36,413 nt of DNA from Fragilaria crotonensis (GCA_022925895.1 JAKSYS010000636.1:1-36413); one strand, 5' to 3'. Shown: positions 20,399-30,504, numbered from the stretch's first letter. The notes: generated by a model not told the origin, from the sequence alone. Made by a program: numbers and translations.

Positions 20399-22281
20399 AT
20401 GTCGTCGCACAGTGATTTCGTCGATCTCCTTGCACCCACACGCCTTCATTTCGATCGACGCTCTGTGTCAAAAGTCGATAGGATGGAGATAGATGATGAC
20501 CATGTCGATGCGGTTTACGCTTTATTGGAGCTAAGAGGGGTGAATGTGAATCGTGCGGACGATGATGTCGTTCGACGTCTCGAGGAACATGAACGCACGG
20601 CACGTAACAAGCGTGACGCGAAGAAAGAGCAGAAACGACGTGAGGAGGGCGAGAGGGAGGGCGAGAGGAGTCGCCAAGAGAGTGTTGCAAGCAAAGAGGC
20701 TATGGAAGAAAAGCGTCGTCGACTAGACGCTGCAGGAAGTGCAGCTGTGCAGCGAGTGACAGCCGACTCGCGTCGTCACCACGTGAACAGCCCATCTAGT
20801 GATGAGGCCAACATTGAACAAGACCGAAACAAGCTTCGCAACGTGATGAATGCACCCTCTGCTGAACCTGTGGAACTCTCCGTGGAGTACATCGCTTCAT
20901 GCATCAAGAAGGACCACGACGGAAAACCGATCAAACTTGGATCGGGTTCCTATGGCTTCGTTTGCTTGGCCCAAGATGATTGTCTGCCAAAAAAGGTTGC
21001 AGTGAAAATTATTCGAAAAGCCGGCCGTGATGAGGAAACCATCAAGGAGTTTCAGCAGACGTTTCAGACGGAACTGTCGGTAAGTTCTGTGTTCAGGGGT
21101 ACCTTCACTAGGCGGCAGTAACGATCCCTTCCAGAATGATGACGATTGCTAACGAGGCATTGTGCACAACATCACCAGATTCTCAAGAAGTTCCGACATC
21201 CCAACATAATTGCCTTGTATGGCTACAGTTTGAATGCCAACAAGTCACTGGAGTGCTTGGTGTACGAATACGCCGCTTGCGGCTCCCTCGCTGACATCTT
21301 CGCGGATGACCGCAAAAGATCCCGCCTATCTGCAGGAATTCGATTGTCCATCATGCAGGAATTGGTGAGAGCAGTTGACTTCCTACACACTAGTGGATGC
21401 GACGTGGAAGGGAAGAATTCGGAAAGTATTCCATCGCGATATCAAGAGTGCCAACATTTGTCTGGCAGAAGATGGTACCTCCCGGTTGATTGATTTTGGG
21501 CTGGCCGAATTGGTACCTAACGAGAACTCCAACGAGCCTGTCGCATTGAGCAGAGCCTTCGGGCCTGCATGTGGAACTCCTGCTTACATGTGCCCAGAGT
21601 ATCTCGTGAGGAAGAGGAAAGGTCTTTCATGTCCCTATATCGCCGCCTATGATGTGTACTCCATAGGCGTTGTCTTGGTTGAGCACATTTTGGGATGCTT
21701 GAATGCAATGCCATCGACGCGATTGCGCACTCGATCCCTTGACGTGTTTGAGATGTACGTCCACAGTTCGCGCACGCGTCAATGGGTTGTCGATGGATGG
21801 AAAAAGCTCAAGCGCGATGCCGATCCTTCCATTGACTGGAATCCGGACGCTCTTGACGTAGTTTCTAAGGCTGCCATTCAGTGCATTTATCCCTTTTCGG
21901 AAAAACGGTTGAGCACGGAGGGCCTTCTCGTTAAGATCAACACAGCCATCAATTTGAATGCAAATGCTGACATACAGAATCCCGAGGCGGAGAGTGCTGT
22001 AGACAGCGGCCCGTCCTGTGCTCTTTGCCACAACTACCTTGCAGATATGCAGTGCAGCGAAGGGCATGGGCTGTGCTCATCCTGTAACGTGGGGGAAGCG
22101 TCGTGACGAGAGTGGATGCCAACTTAACTGCCAAATCAAGGGGTGCTCAAGCCAAGCACTCCAAGACAAAGATCTTAATGGACACAAACCCATTGAGACG
22201 ACGAACGTTACAGAAAAAGGAACTGAAAGGAGGACTGGGACGAATGTCTCCTCCGATTTGAAGCGCCGTTCGTTGGTTTGA
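20399..22281 (+). pseudogene. Ankyrin-kinase-RING family copy C, frameshifted and ankyrin-poor
   Basis: The ATG at 20399 begins outside the foldback arm; the open frame reaches upstream to 20156 inside the transposon, but that part has no family similarity. Ankyrins are reduced to one degenerate unit (VYALLELRGVNVN) before the coiled coil and the conserved IEQDRNKL linker. The kinase has GSGSYG, AVK, an intron at 21080-21178, HRDIKSAN, an orthodox DFG (unlike A and B) and a CPEY motif. One base is gained near 21418 just before HRD, shifting the frame, and a second shift near 22090 cuts the RING after C-x2-C; its remaining cysteines are in the frame ending at 22281 with the same RRSLV end as copy B. 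As read, the kinase is interrupted. Confidence 0.82.
21080..21178 (+). other. Intron of gene C (99 nt, phase 0)
   Basis: GTAAGTTCTGT donor after TELS and CACCAG acceptor before ILKKFRHPN, at the same place as in A and B. Confidence 0.8.
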
Positions 22282-22915
22282 ATACCAACTTCCTGAGTTG
22301 AAATTCGATGTTAATGGCGTCAACGAGGACATCGAGAAAGCCGCAGAAGGGGTGGACAACGTTCAGACTGACGTCGAAGAGTCAGAATTCCCATTTTGGG
22401 TGAAGGATGAGTATGCGAAAAAGGTTGCAATGCGTGTGACGTGCGAAGTATGAGGGTGCGAGCACTGATACTGGTACGCCAATTTCATGCCCACCATATC
22501 CGCCCCAGGAATAGCCTGGAGCCCTACGTAGTAGTATGCATTTAATTCATTTCATTCATGCGAATGCTAGAGTGTACAGAACGAGCATATAGGGACAAGA
22601 CGGTCAAAACATACATGTTATAACCTGTTTCGGTCCAAAAGGCCTTCAACGTTTTGTCGAAGAATACCTGACTCGGGGTAAGTGATACTCTTTTGAGGGA
22701 AAATCTTCGCAGGGTCAGACCGTTGTTTCTTCATCTGCTAATGAAATGATGGCTGTGGGCTCTGAAGGGCCCTGGTCGCAGATGGCAGATGCCTCATCAC
22801 TCATTAAGAAATAGTTCTTGAACGACCGCGAACAAAGGGGGTACAAATTACCTGTTATTGGTGACATCCAAGGCCAGTTCTTCGTTTTCAGCAAGTAACA
22901 TGTGATGACAACCGC
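22282..22915. other. 3' flank of gene C
   Basis: The first 100 bp are the out-of-frame C-terminal remnant shared with copy B, followed by flank related to 8741-9015. From about 22700 the sequence is unique. A short peptide VIGDIQGQFF (around 22850) is reminiscent of a metallophosphatase motif but is bounded by stops. No gene is called. Confidence 0.5.
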
Positions 22916-23100
22916 TCAATTACCGAAGAAGGATTTACCCTGAGTCTGGCCGTCAAGAAGAGAACCGCCTAATGTGGTGTGAAGGCTATCCACGAGACCC
23001 AACTGCTCTACCGCTTTAGGTATCATCATACTTTTATAGAGTTCGTGCAAGTAGTTAAAGTCCGGCTTTCTTCTACGGGGAGTGATGTGCGATCTTGCAT

Positions 23101-23108
23101 CTCGTGTG
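23101..23108. repeat. Target-site duplication of hAT element, left
   Basis: CTCGTGTG, repeated exactly at 25479-25486 on the other side of the element. Eight bases is the hAT norm. Confidence 0.9.
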
Positions 23109-23274
23109 CAGGGTTTGCTAATCACGCGGCCGAGTAGTCAAAACTTGATTAACTACTGATTACCACTGACTACTGACTACGACTAACTACCGGTACAAGG
23201 TGGTAATCAAAGTAGTAGTCAAAAATGTGATTACTGCGTACGTACGCATAGTTTCGTGTTTCGAGTGTTGAGCG

Positions 23275-24586
23275 ATGAACGATGGTGACGAGAACGACGA
23301 TGTCAATTGCGCTACTCTGCAGGGAGAACCCCCTGATGACAACAACACAAATGAATCTGGTGAAGGCAACCAGACCATCATAAGGAAAGAAACGGGATCA
23401 TCATGGGTGTGGCAGTATACTATTTGGCTTTTGAAGAATGGACTGATGAAAACCTCTCGCAAGATATTGTCTTCATACGTTTGCAAGCTCGTCTGCATTG
23501 ATGCGGGCAAGAAGAAATTCATAGACTGCCTGATTTCCTTGCACAATGGTGGTCCAGCCAATGGCAATAAACACTTGGTGACCTGTCACAAGTTAGTACA
23601 TCCACAAACTCCCGACATAAGCAAGCATTGATTTGTATGAGACTTGATGTTCAACCAGCAAATGTGTCTGGCTGTGTCAATGATTAACAACCTGACAGAT
23701 AGAATATTGAAAACAATTAAGTCAAACCTCCAACTTTAATGATTCCTTTGCCAATATGTAGTCATGGTGTTGGCAAAAATGTTGATTTGAAGAATGCTCA
23801 ATGGGCATTCAAAGTCATGCATTTTAGTTGATGTAGATGCCAACCATAAACATCAAACTTTAATGTCTTAATAGCTACAATATCAAGAATTCCAAAGCCA
23901 TGACTCAGACTTTGATGATGAGTATCAAGCATGGACTTAGTTCAGCTATCAATTTCCCATCTGATCTAACATTGTGTGACCAATGAACCTGTCCTCAAGA
24001 ATATCCATGGTTCCCTATCGGCAGAAACTATGAAGGCAAAACTTCTTGTCTATAAGGAGAAACTTGTACAGCTCCCGGCAATTGTATGTGCCTATCTCAA
24101 CCCGCAGATCCCCAAGCCGACTGACCCTGTAATGCTGTCCATCATCAAAGGTCATATACGGGGTGTACTTAGTGATCGATATGCTGACAAGCTCAAAGCT
24201 GATTCAAGATCAGATACTCTCTTTGAAGCTCTCTTTGCAAACACCACCAGGAGCGGTGGTGTCTTTGATGGTGATTGTAACAATGCTCTAAGTACTCCAG
24301 TTCATGACAATGAAGTTGATCGATATCTCACCATGGGACTTGTCATTTCACAATCATTCATTGACATTGTTCAATGGTGGATGGCCCGCAAGGATGTGCT
24401 ACCAGCGCAAAATCAATGGCAATGGATTACCTTGGGACACCAGCAACATCAACACTGTCTGAACGCGTCAACAGTATGGCTGGTCGGGAGTATACTTCAG
24501 CTTGCTAATGGCTGTCATCTGCTTTTTCTAAGGACCATGTGCTTGCATTCATGGATGAAGGCAGCAGTAATAACAATTCCATCTGA
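23275..24586 (+). pseudogene. hAT transposase remnants
   Basis: Two pieces remain. The first (23275-23631, 118 residues) has SSWVWQYTIWL, then C-x3-C and a KHLVTCH end, compatible with a BED-type zinc finger. The second (23976-24412) carries VCAYLNPQIP and DNEVDRYL...DIVQWW, typical of the region before the hAT dimerisation domain. One base is missing near 24412; in the next frame PATSTLSERVNSMAG is the hallmark C-terminal motif, followed by an in-frame TAA at 24506 and FSKDHVLAFMDEG to the stop at 24584. The stretch 23632-23975 between the pieces may be intron or decay. No full-length enzyme can be made from this copy. Confidence 0.8.
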
Positions 24587-24609
24587 CCATCAGAAGGTGA
24601 TGCTATGAC

Positions 24610-25220
24610 AAGACTCTTTGCAATGAATGTGGTTCCTTGGGCTTCAAACTGGGGACATGCAACTGTCTATTTGTCTCACCTTGGGCTGCAATCACAATTT
24701 CTGACAAGGACAAGAGTGACAACTGCTCAATGGCTTTTTGTAGTGCAGTCAAACAAATTCCTGGGTGTCTTGTTGCAACCATGACAATGATTCTATCACA
24801 GAACATTTGGCATTGAATGTTATTCCCTGGGCTTCAAACTGGGGACAAGCAACAGCGTACTTGTCTATCCTTGTTGGGCTGCAATCACAATTTTTAATTG
24901 GTTTCTGTCATGCAGACATAGATATTCTTGGGTGTCTTGTCAGGTGCATGACATTGATTCTTTGACAGGATATTTTGCAATGATTGTGATTCCTTGGGCT
25001 TCAAAATGGATCACTTTGGATTCGCCCCTTATTCAGATGCATTTGGATCTATTGACAAACATGGGAGTGGCAGCTGCTCAATGGGTTTTTGTCATGCCGA
25101 CAAAGGAATTTCTTAGTGTCTTGTTAGATATACTGCAATGATTCCATAACAGGACAATTTATGATGACTGTGAATCTCTGGGCTTCAAACTGGGGACAAG
25201 CCACTGCCAATTTGGGCTAA
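24610..25220 (+). repeat. Degenerate tandem repeat, about 180-bp unit, four copies
   Basis: The phrase CTTGGGCTTCAAACTGGGGA (with variants) starts units near 24636, 24826, 24993 and 25177, spaced 190, 167 and 184 bp. Other shared words include GGGCTGCAATCACAATTT, TGCTCAATGG and GGGTGTCTTGTT. It lies entirely within the hAT element. The short ORFs over it are repeat translations. Confidence 0.75.
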
Positions 25221-25478
25221 ATTGTTCGCCCTGAGAATAGGCATGAAAGTGTTTTCTTCAGTGATCCTGTTATGGCCTCTAGTAGTTTTTTTACTATATT
25301 TGGGTGAAAAAAAATTTGCCCTTCGGGCGAACAACATATATACCCCGCGCGCCGCGCGTGGTGCGAGTCCCGGTAGTCATGGGGTAGTCACTGGTAGTTG
25401 ATTAACTACTTGCTCGAGGGGCCCCAGTAGTCATAGTCATGACTAGTACTGGAAAAAGAGCGTGATTAGCAAACCCTG

Positions 25479-25486
25479 CTCGTGTG
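25479..25486. repeat. Target-site duplication of hAT element, right
   Basis: CTCGTGTG, matching 23101-23108. Confidence 0.9.
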
Positions 25487-26410
25487 TCGCACATCAAATT
25501 CACACGAAAACGTCATTTCCCTGTCGTGCTCGTCCCAGCACGATATCAGGAGGTTCCGGAATTTCATCTTCCATCTTAGTATATCTTCTACAGGACTGGT
25601 ACGAATAAGATTTCCAGGACTGGGTCGATAAATTTGCTGATGGCTAGAGACAGCATTTGTTGAAACTGCGGTACAATGGACAGTCTTTTTTCTGGCAGAT
25701 GACTGTTTTTACTCTATTAATTGAGAAGAAACTCCGCCGATTTCTTTCTCCTTTTTTCTTCGTTCCACTTAAGCAAATTTCAGCTTCTTCACCTTTCTTC
25801 TCATCACCTTCTCCTATTTTCTGCTTTTTTCTCCTTTTTTCTTACTCCGTTGCAAGCACTTGAATTTTTGTTTTGTTGAGGCGAACTCGACCTCGGAACA
25901 CGGGGAAGCCCTTTCAACGTGGTGCACCGTGGATTTACCGTACCTAGTACTGGTGCATAATAAAACAGAAATCCACGACTTCGTACATACGACACGCAAC
26001 ACAATCACACACAAACAGAATTTCGTCGATCATGGCGAGGAGCCAAGGAGTGCAGCAGGATGGGAGGGAACAACATGAGGGCGACCCCATTGCTCCAGAG
26101 CCTCATCACTGGAGAGACAGTGATGCGCAGAAGCTTCTTCGGCAATTATTGGAATCCACAGGATTCCCAGATGTCGCCTCGGCTTGTCACAGCATCAGGC
26201 GATACGGCTAGTGTGCGTAGTGAATGTCATAGTAAATGCGATAGCTGGATTGCACGCTACTTGTGTCTGTAGGTAGACTCTAGTATTGCTAGGTCTCTAC
26301 AGGCGGTGTAGTGGGCTAAAAACGCAGTAGCTATGACGTTAGTGTAATCCTAGGAGTCGAACGGTTCCTGGATGGCTTCACTAGCACAGGCCTATGGGAT
26401 GGCGGGTGGG
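25487..26410. other. Unassigned stretch with pyrimidine-rich tract
   Basis: Apart from the first eight bases (see the interrupted ORF) I see no gene. A C/T-rich tract with TTCTCCTTTTTT repeats runs from about 25735 to 25850. A comparable tract lies at 34910-35030 on the other side of the DIRS-like element. Several 66-72-codon ORFs overlap on both strands without recognisable domains. Confidence 0.5.
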
Positions 26411-26468
26411 TAGCGAAAAAACGGTTAGGCAGATATATCATCACCATTGCCGTCGATTCGATCACTCA
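26411..26468 (-). repeat. 58-bp direct repeat, downstream copy
   Basis: Identical base for base to 34557-34614; it starts TAGCGAAAAAACGGTTAGGC on the plus strand. It lies downstream of the recombinase gene. Confidence 0.88.
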
Positions 26469-26520
26469 GGGTCGTTCCTAACAGAACTCATGCTTCGAAA
26501 GAATTACAGGTTTCGCAAGT

Positions 26521-26816
26521 ACTGGAACAAATTATTCCAGTGCCCCGCGGTTCGCGGGTATGCCCATAGTCCATTTCCGCGGGGCTACTGGAAAAAAATA
26601 ATCCAGTGCCGCGCGGTTCCGCGGTCCGCGGTCCGCGGTCAGTCTATTTCCGCGGGGCTACTGGAATAAAATTTTCCAGTGCCCCGCGGTCCGCGGTCAG
26701 TCCATTTCCGCGGGGCTACTGGAACAAAATTTTCCAGTGCCCCGCGGTCATTCCATTTCGGCTGGACTACTAAAGTATGCGAGCACTACCGGAACAAAGT
26801 ATTCCAGCGCATACTT
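26521..26816. repeat. Alternating palindrome array at the element's 3' side
   Basis: Four units start at 26521, 26587, 26660 and 26718. Each has an AT hairpin (ACTGGAA, 7 nt, TTCCAGT, with variants) followed by a GC hairpin (CCCCGCGG ... CCGCGGGG). A further stem, AAGTATGCG (26773-26781) with CGCATACTT (26808-26816), encloses a fifth degenerate AT hairpin. Confidence 0.85.
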
Positions 26817-27038
26817 CAAGTACTAGTACTACTCGTGTAGCGTACTTTAGAATTTTTTGGATATGCGATACATGCGTATGCATTATGAATCATAAATCAT
26901 GATGCATTTGGCGTTTTGATGTTGATATCTTGGAGTTTTGTTTCTTTTGTGTATGATGTGTTTGCGATGCTTGGGCTAAATGTGGCGTGATATCTATCAT
27001 GGTATGCAACTAATAGTGCCTCATTGATGCTGGTACAA

Positions 27039-28172
27039 TTAGAGGAAGTTTGGGATGCAGCTTGCATCAGCAAGGGCGTCATTATGGCGGCGCGAAGTGA
27101 CAGCAAGATTACGAAGGTAAGTCATGAATGCATTTGACTTCCATCGCAATAGATGTTTGATTTCCATCTCATGAAAACCCATTGCATAAAGAGTAGTGCA
27201 GGCGCCAACACGCAAGGAGTGGGCAGACCACATTTGGAGCTCGGCTCTGTTTTTACCGGGTCCAAATTAAACATTTTGGAGGCTGTTGCGCATGCATGTT
27301 TCTACTGCTGCAGATGTAATGTTGCACGGCGTCCCGTCTCTTGCATTATAAACACTCAGAGGGATTTTTTGATCGGATTTTGTGATTTTGGCATGACGTG
27401 CCAGTATGCGCATGAAGTGCGTAACAAAACACACTGCTGGGCGTTTTGTATTGCGGACGAATAACTTTTTCTCGCCATTCTCACCATTTTTTTGCTCCTC
27501 AAATCGCAGGCGAATACATCCGACGTACTCTCGGGTCGCAAGTGCATCGTTCAGCGACAGCGATTGGTTTGTTGCTGATGCACATTGGACATCTTGTACT
27601 GTGAACGCGTATGCATTGCCAAAACGATTTTTGTGGTATGTTGTGATGTGCTGGTTGGTTGAGTCGGTTTGCATCCATTCAACTCCTCTACATCCTGCAT
27701 AGAGATTGCATAATGTCCAATCGGCAAGTGCTGCCATGATACAACAATCATCCTGTTGGGCGGCTGCATCTTTTGCAATGCAGGCTTGCATTTCCAAGGT
27801 AAATGGCTCTCGTCGGTTTGGGACTGATTCCCATCTCTGCACTTCTGCCAGCACTTTGGCTATTTCTGGTGCCAGTTTTGTATCGGCTGTTGATTTGAAA
27901 CGAGGGTCGATGTCGCGGAAGCGTCCGAGGAATTTGGCTACGTCGAGCAGATAACTCCGAATGGTTCCTGCTTTTAGCGATCTGCAGTGGAGTGAAGATC
28001 CTGTTGCTAAATGTGCTGCATACAGTGCCAATTGGTAGTTTGCTCTTTCTTGGCTTTGGGATTGGAGTCTCCAGTCATCTGTAAGTTTTACAGTATGACA
28101 AAAGATGAAGTAATGGAGTCGCCGGCTTCGAATTGTCCGAGCTGCTTTGGCAGTATTGTTGTTGTTATCCAT
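27039..28172 (-). pseudogene. Tyrosine recombinase (YR) with one ochre codon
   Basis: The ATG at 28172 opens a 301-codon frame that stops at TAA 27269-27267 and then continues in the same frame to 27039, about 377 codons in all. The catalytic set is divided by the stop: Arg162 in LYAGCRGVEW lies before it; HSLR (His318, Arg321), His340 and Trp344 of HLLRW and the presumed nucleophile Tyr352 in FMTYLR lie after it. This is the integrase of DIRS-like elements, joining circular DNA to the target. The start overlaps the RNase H frame by 85 nt. The stop is most simply a mutation that disables this copy; readthrough cannot be excluded. Confidence 0.83.
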
Positions 28173-29017
28173 TGCTCGTTGAACAGCTTGGATGCCAGGT
28201 TTAATAAGAGCTCTGGACTCGGGCGGAAATAACGATAGGATGCGAGCTTCGGCTCCTTCTCGAATATCTGTTGATGGCGCAGTGCCGGAGACAGTAAGTT
28301 AGTTGGTGGGCGAGAGATGAAATCAGCGAGTGTATTCTGTGCTCCTGCCACATGTGTACAGGAGACTGCTATGCTGGTTCGTTCAAGCAGTGCGGCGTAG
28401 ATGTGGACCATTTGTTGTCCTCGTTCGGACTTTGCAGATACTTTATGAGCCCAATTTTGGGATGGGCTATTATCGGTTCGGATTAAAAGTTTTGCCAGTT
28501 TCGCAATTCCATGCGGGAACATGCCAGACAACGGCATGTACAAGGTTGGTTCTTCAATAAGTGTGATTGTTGCTGCAAGCTGGACGATGACGACCACAAA
28601 TTCCATTAGATTGATGTGGATTTTGTTTGACGCAATGGCTTTTTTTGTTGTTTCTGACCATTGCATGTCAAACCAAAATTGGAGGTCATGGCAAAATGCC
28701 CCTCCTCCTCGCAGGCATGCATCACCATAGCTGGTAAATTGGGGGTCCCGGGGGATGACGTGGCCAACATGCATTTCCCATTTGTATGTTTTATCTGCCA
28801 GTAAATTGTGCAGATTGGTAAGTTCCGCTTTGACTGCTGGTTCGATTGGGATTTTTGCTTTCTTTGTCCACAGCAGGGCTGCCATGTCGCGCGCTATCAT
28901 GGCGTCGATTCGATGGTGAAGATGCTTTGGGAGGTCGGCTTTATACTTCGTTTGCTTTCCTTGTCTGTTGTAATATCCCCTTACTTGGTTGAAGCGTTTT
29001 TGTATTGCTCTGCGCAA
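28088..29017 (-). CDS. RNase H region of the DIRS-like element
   Basis: A 309-residue frame (first codon TTG, so probably not an independent start) with the acidic residues of a DIRS-type RNase H: Asp in SYGDACLRGGGAF, Glu in INLMEFVVVIVQLA, Asp in LLIRTDNSPS and Asp in AGAQNTLADFISR. It degrades RNA in the RNA-DNA hybrid during reverse transcription. It overlaps the RT frame by 37 nt in the -1 phase and would be the C-terminal part of an RT-RNase H protein. How the two frames join is uncertain: a CAAAAAC near the RT end is a poor slippery site, so a one-base lesion is also possible. Confidence 0.8.
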   Translation of the reverse strand: MRRAIQKRFNQVRGYYNRQGKQTKYKADLPKHLHHRIDAMIARDMAALLWTKKAKIPIEPAVKAELTNLHNLLADKTYKWEMHVGHVIPRDPQFTSYGDACLRGGGAFCHDLQFWFDMQWSETTKKAIASNKIHINLMEFVVVIVQLAATITLIEEPTLYMPLSGMFPHGIAKLAKLLIRTDNSPSQNWAHKVSAKSERGQQMVHIYAALLERTSIAVSCTHVAGAQNTLADFISRPPTNLLSPALRHQQIFEKEPKLASYRYFRPSPELLLNLASKLFNEQWITTTILPKQLGQFEAGDSITSSFVIL

Positions 29018-30504
29018 GGCATTTTGGAAACTGAAGAATAAAGTTCTGCCTTGTCGATTTGCTCTGGATGCGTCTGCCAGTGAGCCATGAAGTGTTGCTG
29101 CTTCGAGAATATTGCAAGTGTCTTTTGCTTCCCATTCTTTAGGAGTTTGACGATGGATTGGCGTTTATCGGTTGGGAGAGTATAGGTAGGTGACCTCGTG
29201 TTGAAATCCCAACCTACTACTCGTCGAATGTGACCGTATGCTGATCCGAACTTTTCCCAGGATATCAGGTCTGGTATCTTCCCATCTGGATAGCCCACAA
29301 TTTCATATAGGCTGATGATGCTTGCTGCAGCTGCACGTGGCATTAGTTCAGAAATGTCACCATACATATTATCATCAACATGGTGATTATATCGTGGTGA
29401 AAGTCTTCTGCCCTGTTTATCAAAAACTCCTTGGTTCTTGGTGTCTTTTATTGCGATGGCAAAGTTTGCTCGTTCGTCTGGAGTTGCCGGGTGCTCGAAC
29501 GTGAAAGTTGGAAGGAATGGTTGTGCTCTTGCTAAAATATCGTCATCATGCCAGATTGTTTGTGCCAATTGTTGGCGAGCCCTTGCGATTGGTTCCCAAT
29601 TTGATGGGCTGGTGTTATCACCGAATGTAAGGCCTGTGTGCATGATGAGGGTGTCATGCGACAGTGCACTGTGCATCGCCACTATGTTTGGGTTGTATTT
29701 GACTCTTGGAAATGCACATTGGACGTCATCGTCTCCTGTGTGTCTATCATGGTTGGGATATGATATTGCAAGATTCCATTGCCATATCATGAATTGTTGA
29801 AATGAATCGGCAAAATGTAGAGGGGGCTCGTTTATTTTGCTTTTCCAGTCGTTGATTGCGTATGCTCCCGACCACGGTCGGAAACTACTGTCTGATATGG
29901 GGCGTGGCTTGCGTCGATGGTGCATGATGTCGACAAGGCCTTGCGGCGTTACATGCGTATTGAGCGTGAAATGTACAATGTCTGGGTCCATAATCAAGGT
30001 GAGTCCCCGTTTGCTTTGTTTGATAATGGTCTTCTCGAAGATTTTCGGATTTTCTTTTGCTGACTTGTGATTGCCATACTGCAAGTATGCATCGAAATTT
30101 GCTTGGGATGCTTCCGCATTGCAGTATGCTGGTGCTCCTCCTGTTGTCATTAGCCGTTTGACATCGTTGAATACGTCAGGTGTCAGTACATGTTTTAGCT
30201 TGCCCAGGACTTGCGGTACGTTTATGTGTGCATTAACGTGGGGTCCGCCAATATACCTAACAACTGTTGCCATGTCGCCATCGTAGTGCAGTGCGCATGC
30301 GGTTGTCATGTCCTTCCAATCTTGGCGAATGCATTCTATGTTCTCCCAGTTTTGTTGGAATCCTTGCAGAGGCCGAAAGTCTATTGGACTGTATTTTTTC
30401 GCAGTGATTGAAGTTGTCGCGTGCGGACTGATGCTTTTTCTAGATTTTTGGTTGCTCGGCATGACAAGAATCCGCTCTTTAACAGTGGTAACAGCACGTG
30501 ACAA
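28981..30504 (-). CDS. Reverse transcriptase of the DIRS-like element
   Basis: A 507-codon frame without a convincing ATG at its start. RT motifs run in order: KPRPISDSS (about 199-207), motif A DDVQCAFPRV (259-268), motif B GDNTSPSNWEP (295-305) and motif C HVDDNMYGD (375-383). The spacing and the VDD triad fit the DIRS/Ngaro branch rather than Copia or Gypsy. It copies the element RNA into DNA. It is in the -1 frame relative to the accessory ORF upstream and overlaps it by 124 nt, with a slippery heptamer in the overlap, so it is probably made as a fusion. Confidence 0.85.
   Translation of the reverse strand: MSRAVTTVKERILVMPSNQKSRKSISPHATTSITAKKYSPIDFRPLQGFQQNWENIECIRQDWKDMTTACALHYDGDMATVVRYIGGPHVNAHINVPQVLGKLKHVLTPDVFNDVKRLMTTGGAPAYCNAEASQANFDAYLQYGNHKSAKENPKIFEKTIIKQSKRGLTLIMDPDIVHFTLNTHVTPQGLVDIMHHRRKPRPISDSSFRPWSGAYAINDWKSKINEPPLHFADSFQQFMIWQWNLAISYPNHDRHTGDDDVQCAFPRVKYNPNIVAMHSALSHDTLIMHTGLTFGDNTSPSNWEPIARARQQLAQTIWHDDDILARAQPFLPTFTFEHPATPDERANFAIAIKDTKNQGVFDKQGRRLSPRYNHHVDDNMYGDISELMPRAAAASIISLYEIVGYPDGKIPDLISWEKFGSAYGHIRRVVGWDFNTRSPTYTLPTDKRQSIVKLLKNGKQKTLAIFSKQQHFMAHWQTHPEQIDKAELYSSVSKMPCAEQYKNASTK

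Larger units (their letters stand above)
23109..25478 (+). mobile_element. hAT-family DNA transposon, decayed
   Basis: Perfect 19-bp terminal inverted repeats (CAGGGTTTGCTAATCACGC at 23109-23127, complement at 25460-25478) and the 8-bp duplication CTCGTGTG define a 2370-bp element. The CAGGG start, 8-bp TSD and a C-terminal dimerisation motif in the interior together fit hAT. The transposase is broken, and much of the right half is a degenerate tandem repeat. Subterminal regions (about 23135-23230 and 25365-25450) are rich in GTAGTCA and TGACTAC words, likely transposase-binding repeats. Confidence 0.9.
22916..25494 (-). pseudogene. Small hypothetical ORF interrupted by the hAT insertion
   Basis: On the minus strand, 23108-22916 encodes a basic peptide (PRRRKPDFNYLHELY...KAVEQLGLVD). 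If the hAT element and one target duplication are removed, its frame runs upstream to an ATG at 25494-25492, giving 66 codons. A GT follows shortly before the stop, so it could be a first exon. I do not recognise the product. The composition looks coding, but the short length leaves this uncertain. Confidence 0.3.

Noticed and set aside
22820-22900. Metallophosphatase-like peptide VIGDIQGQFF
   Set aside because: Flanked by in-frame stops within about 20 codons on both sides, and the rest of the phosphatase family motifs are absent.
26060-26410. Search for the B2 repeat of the split-direct-repeat structure left of the 58-bp repeat
   Set aside because: No convincing match to 26469-27038 could be found by eye, so B1/B2 are not annotated.
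28985-29000. CAAAAAC near the end of the RT frame as a -1 frameshift site into RNase H
   Set aside because: It does not satisfy the X XXY YYZ rule because the first base differs; a one-base lesion explains the frame change equally well.
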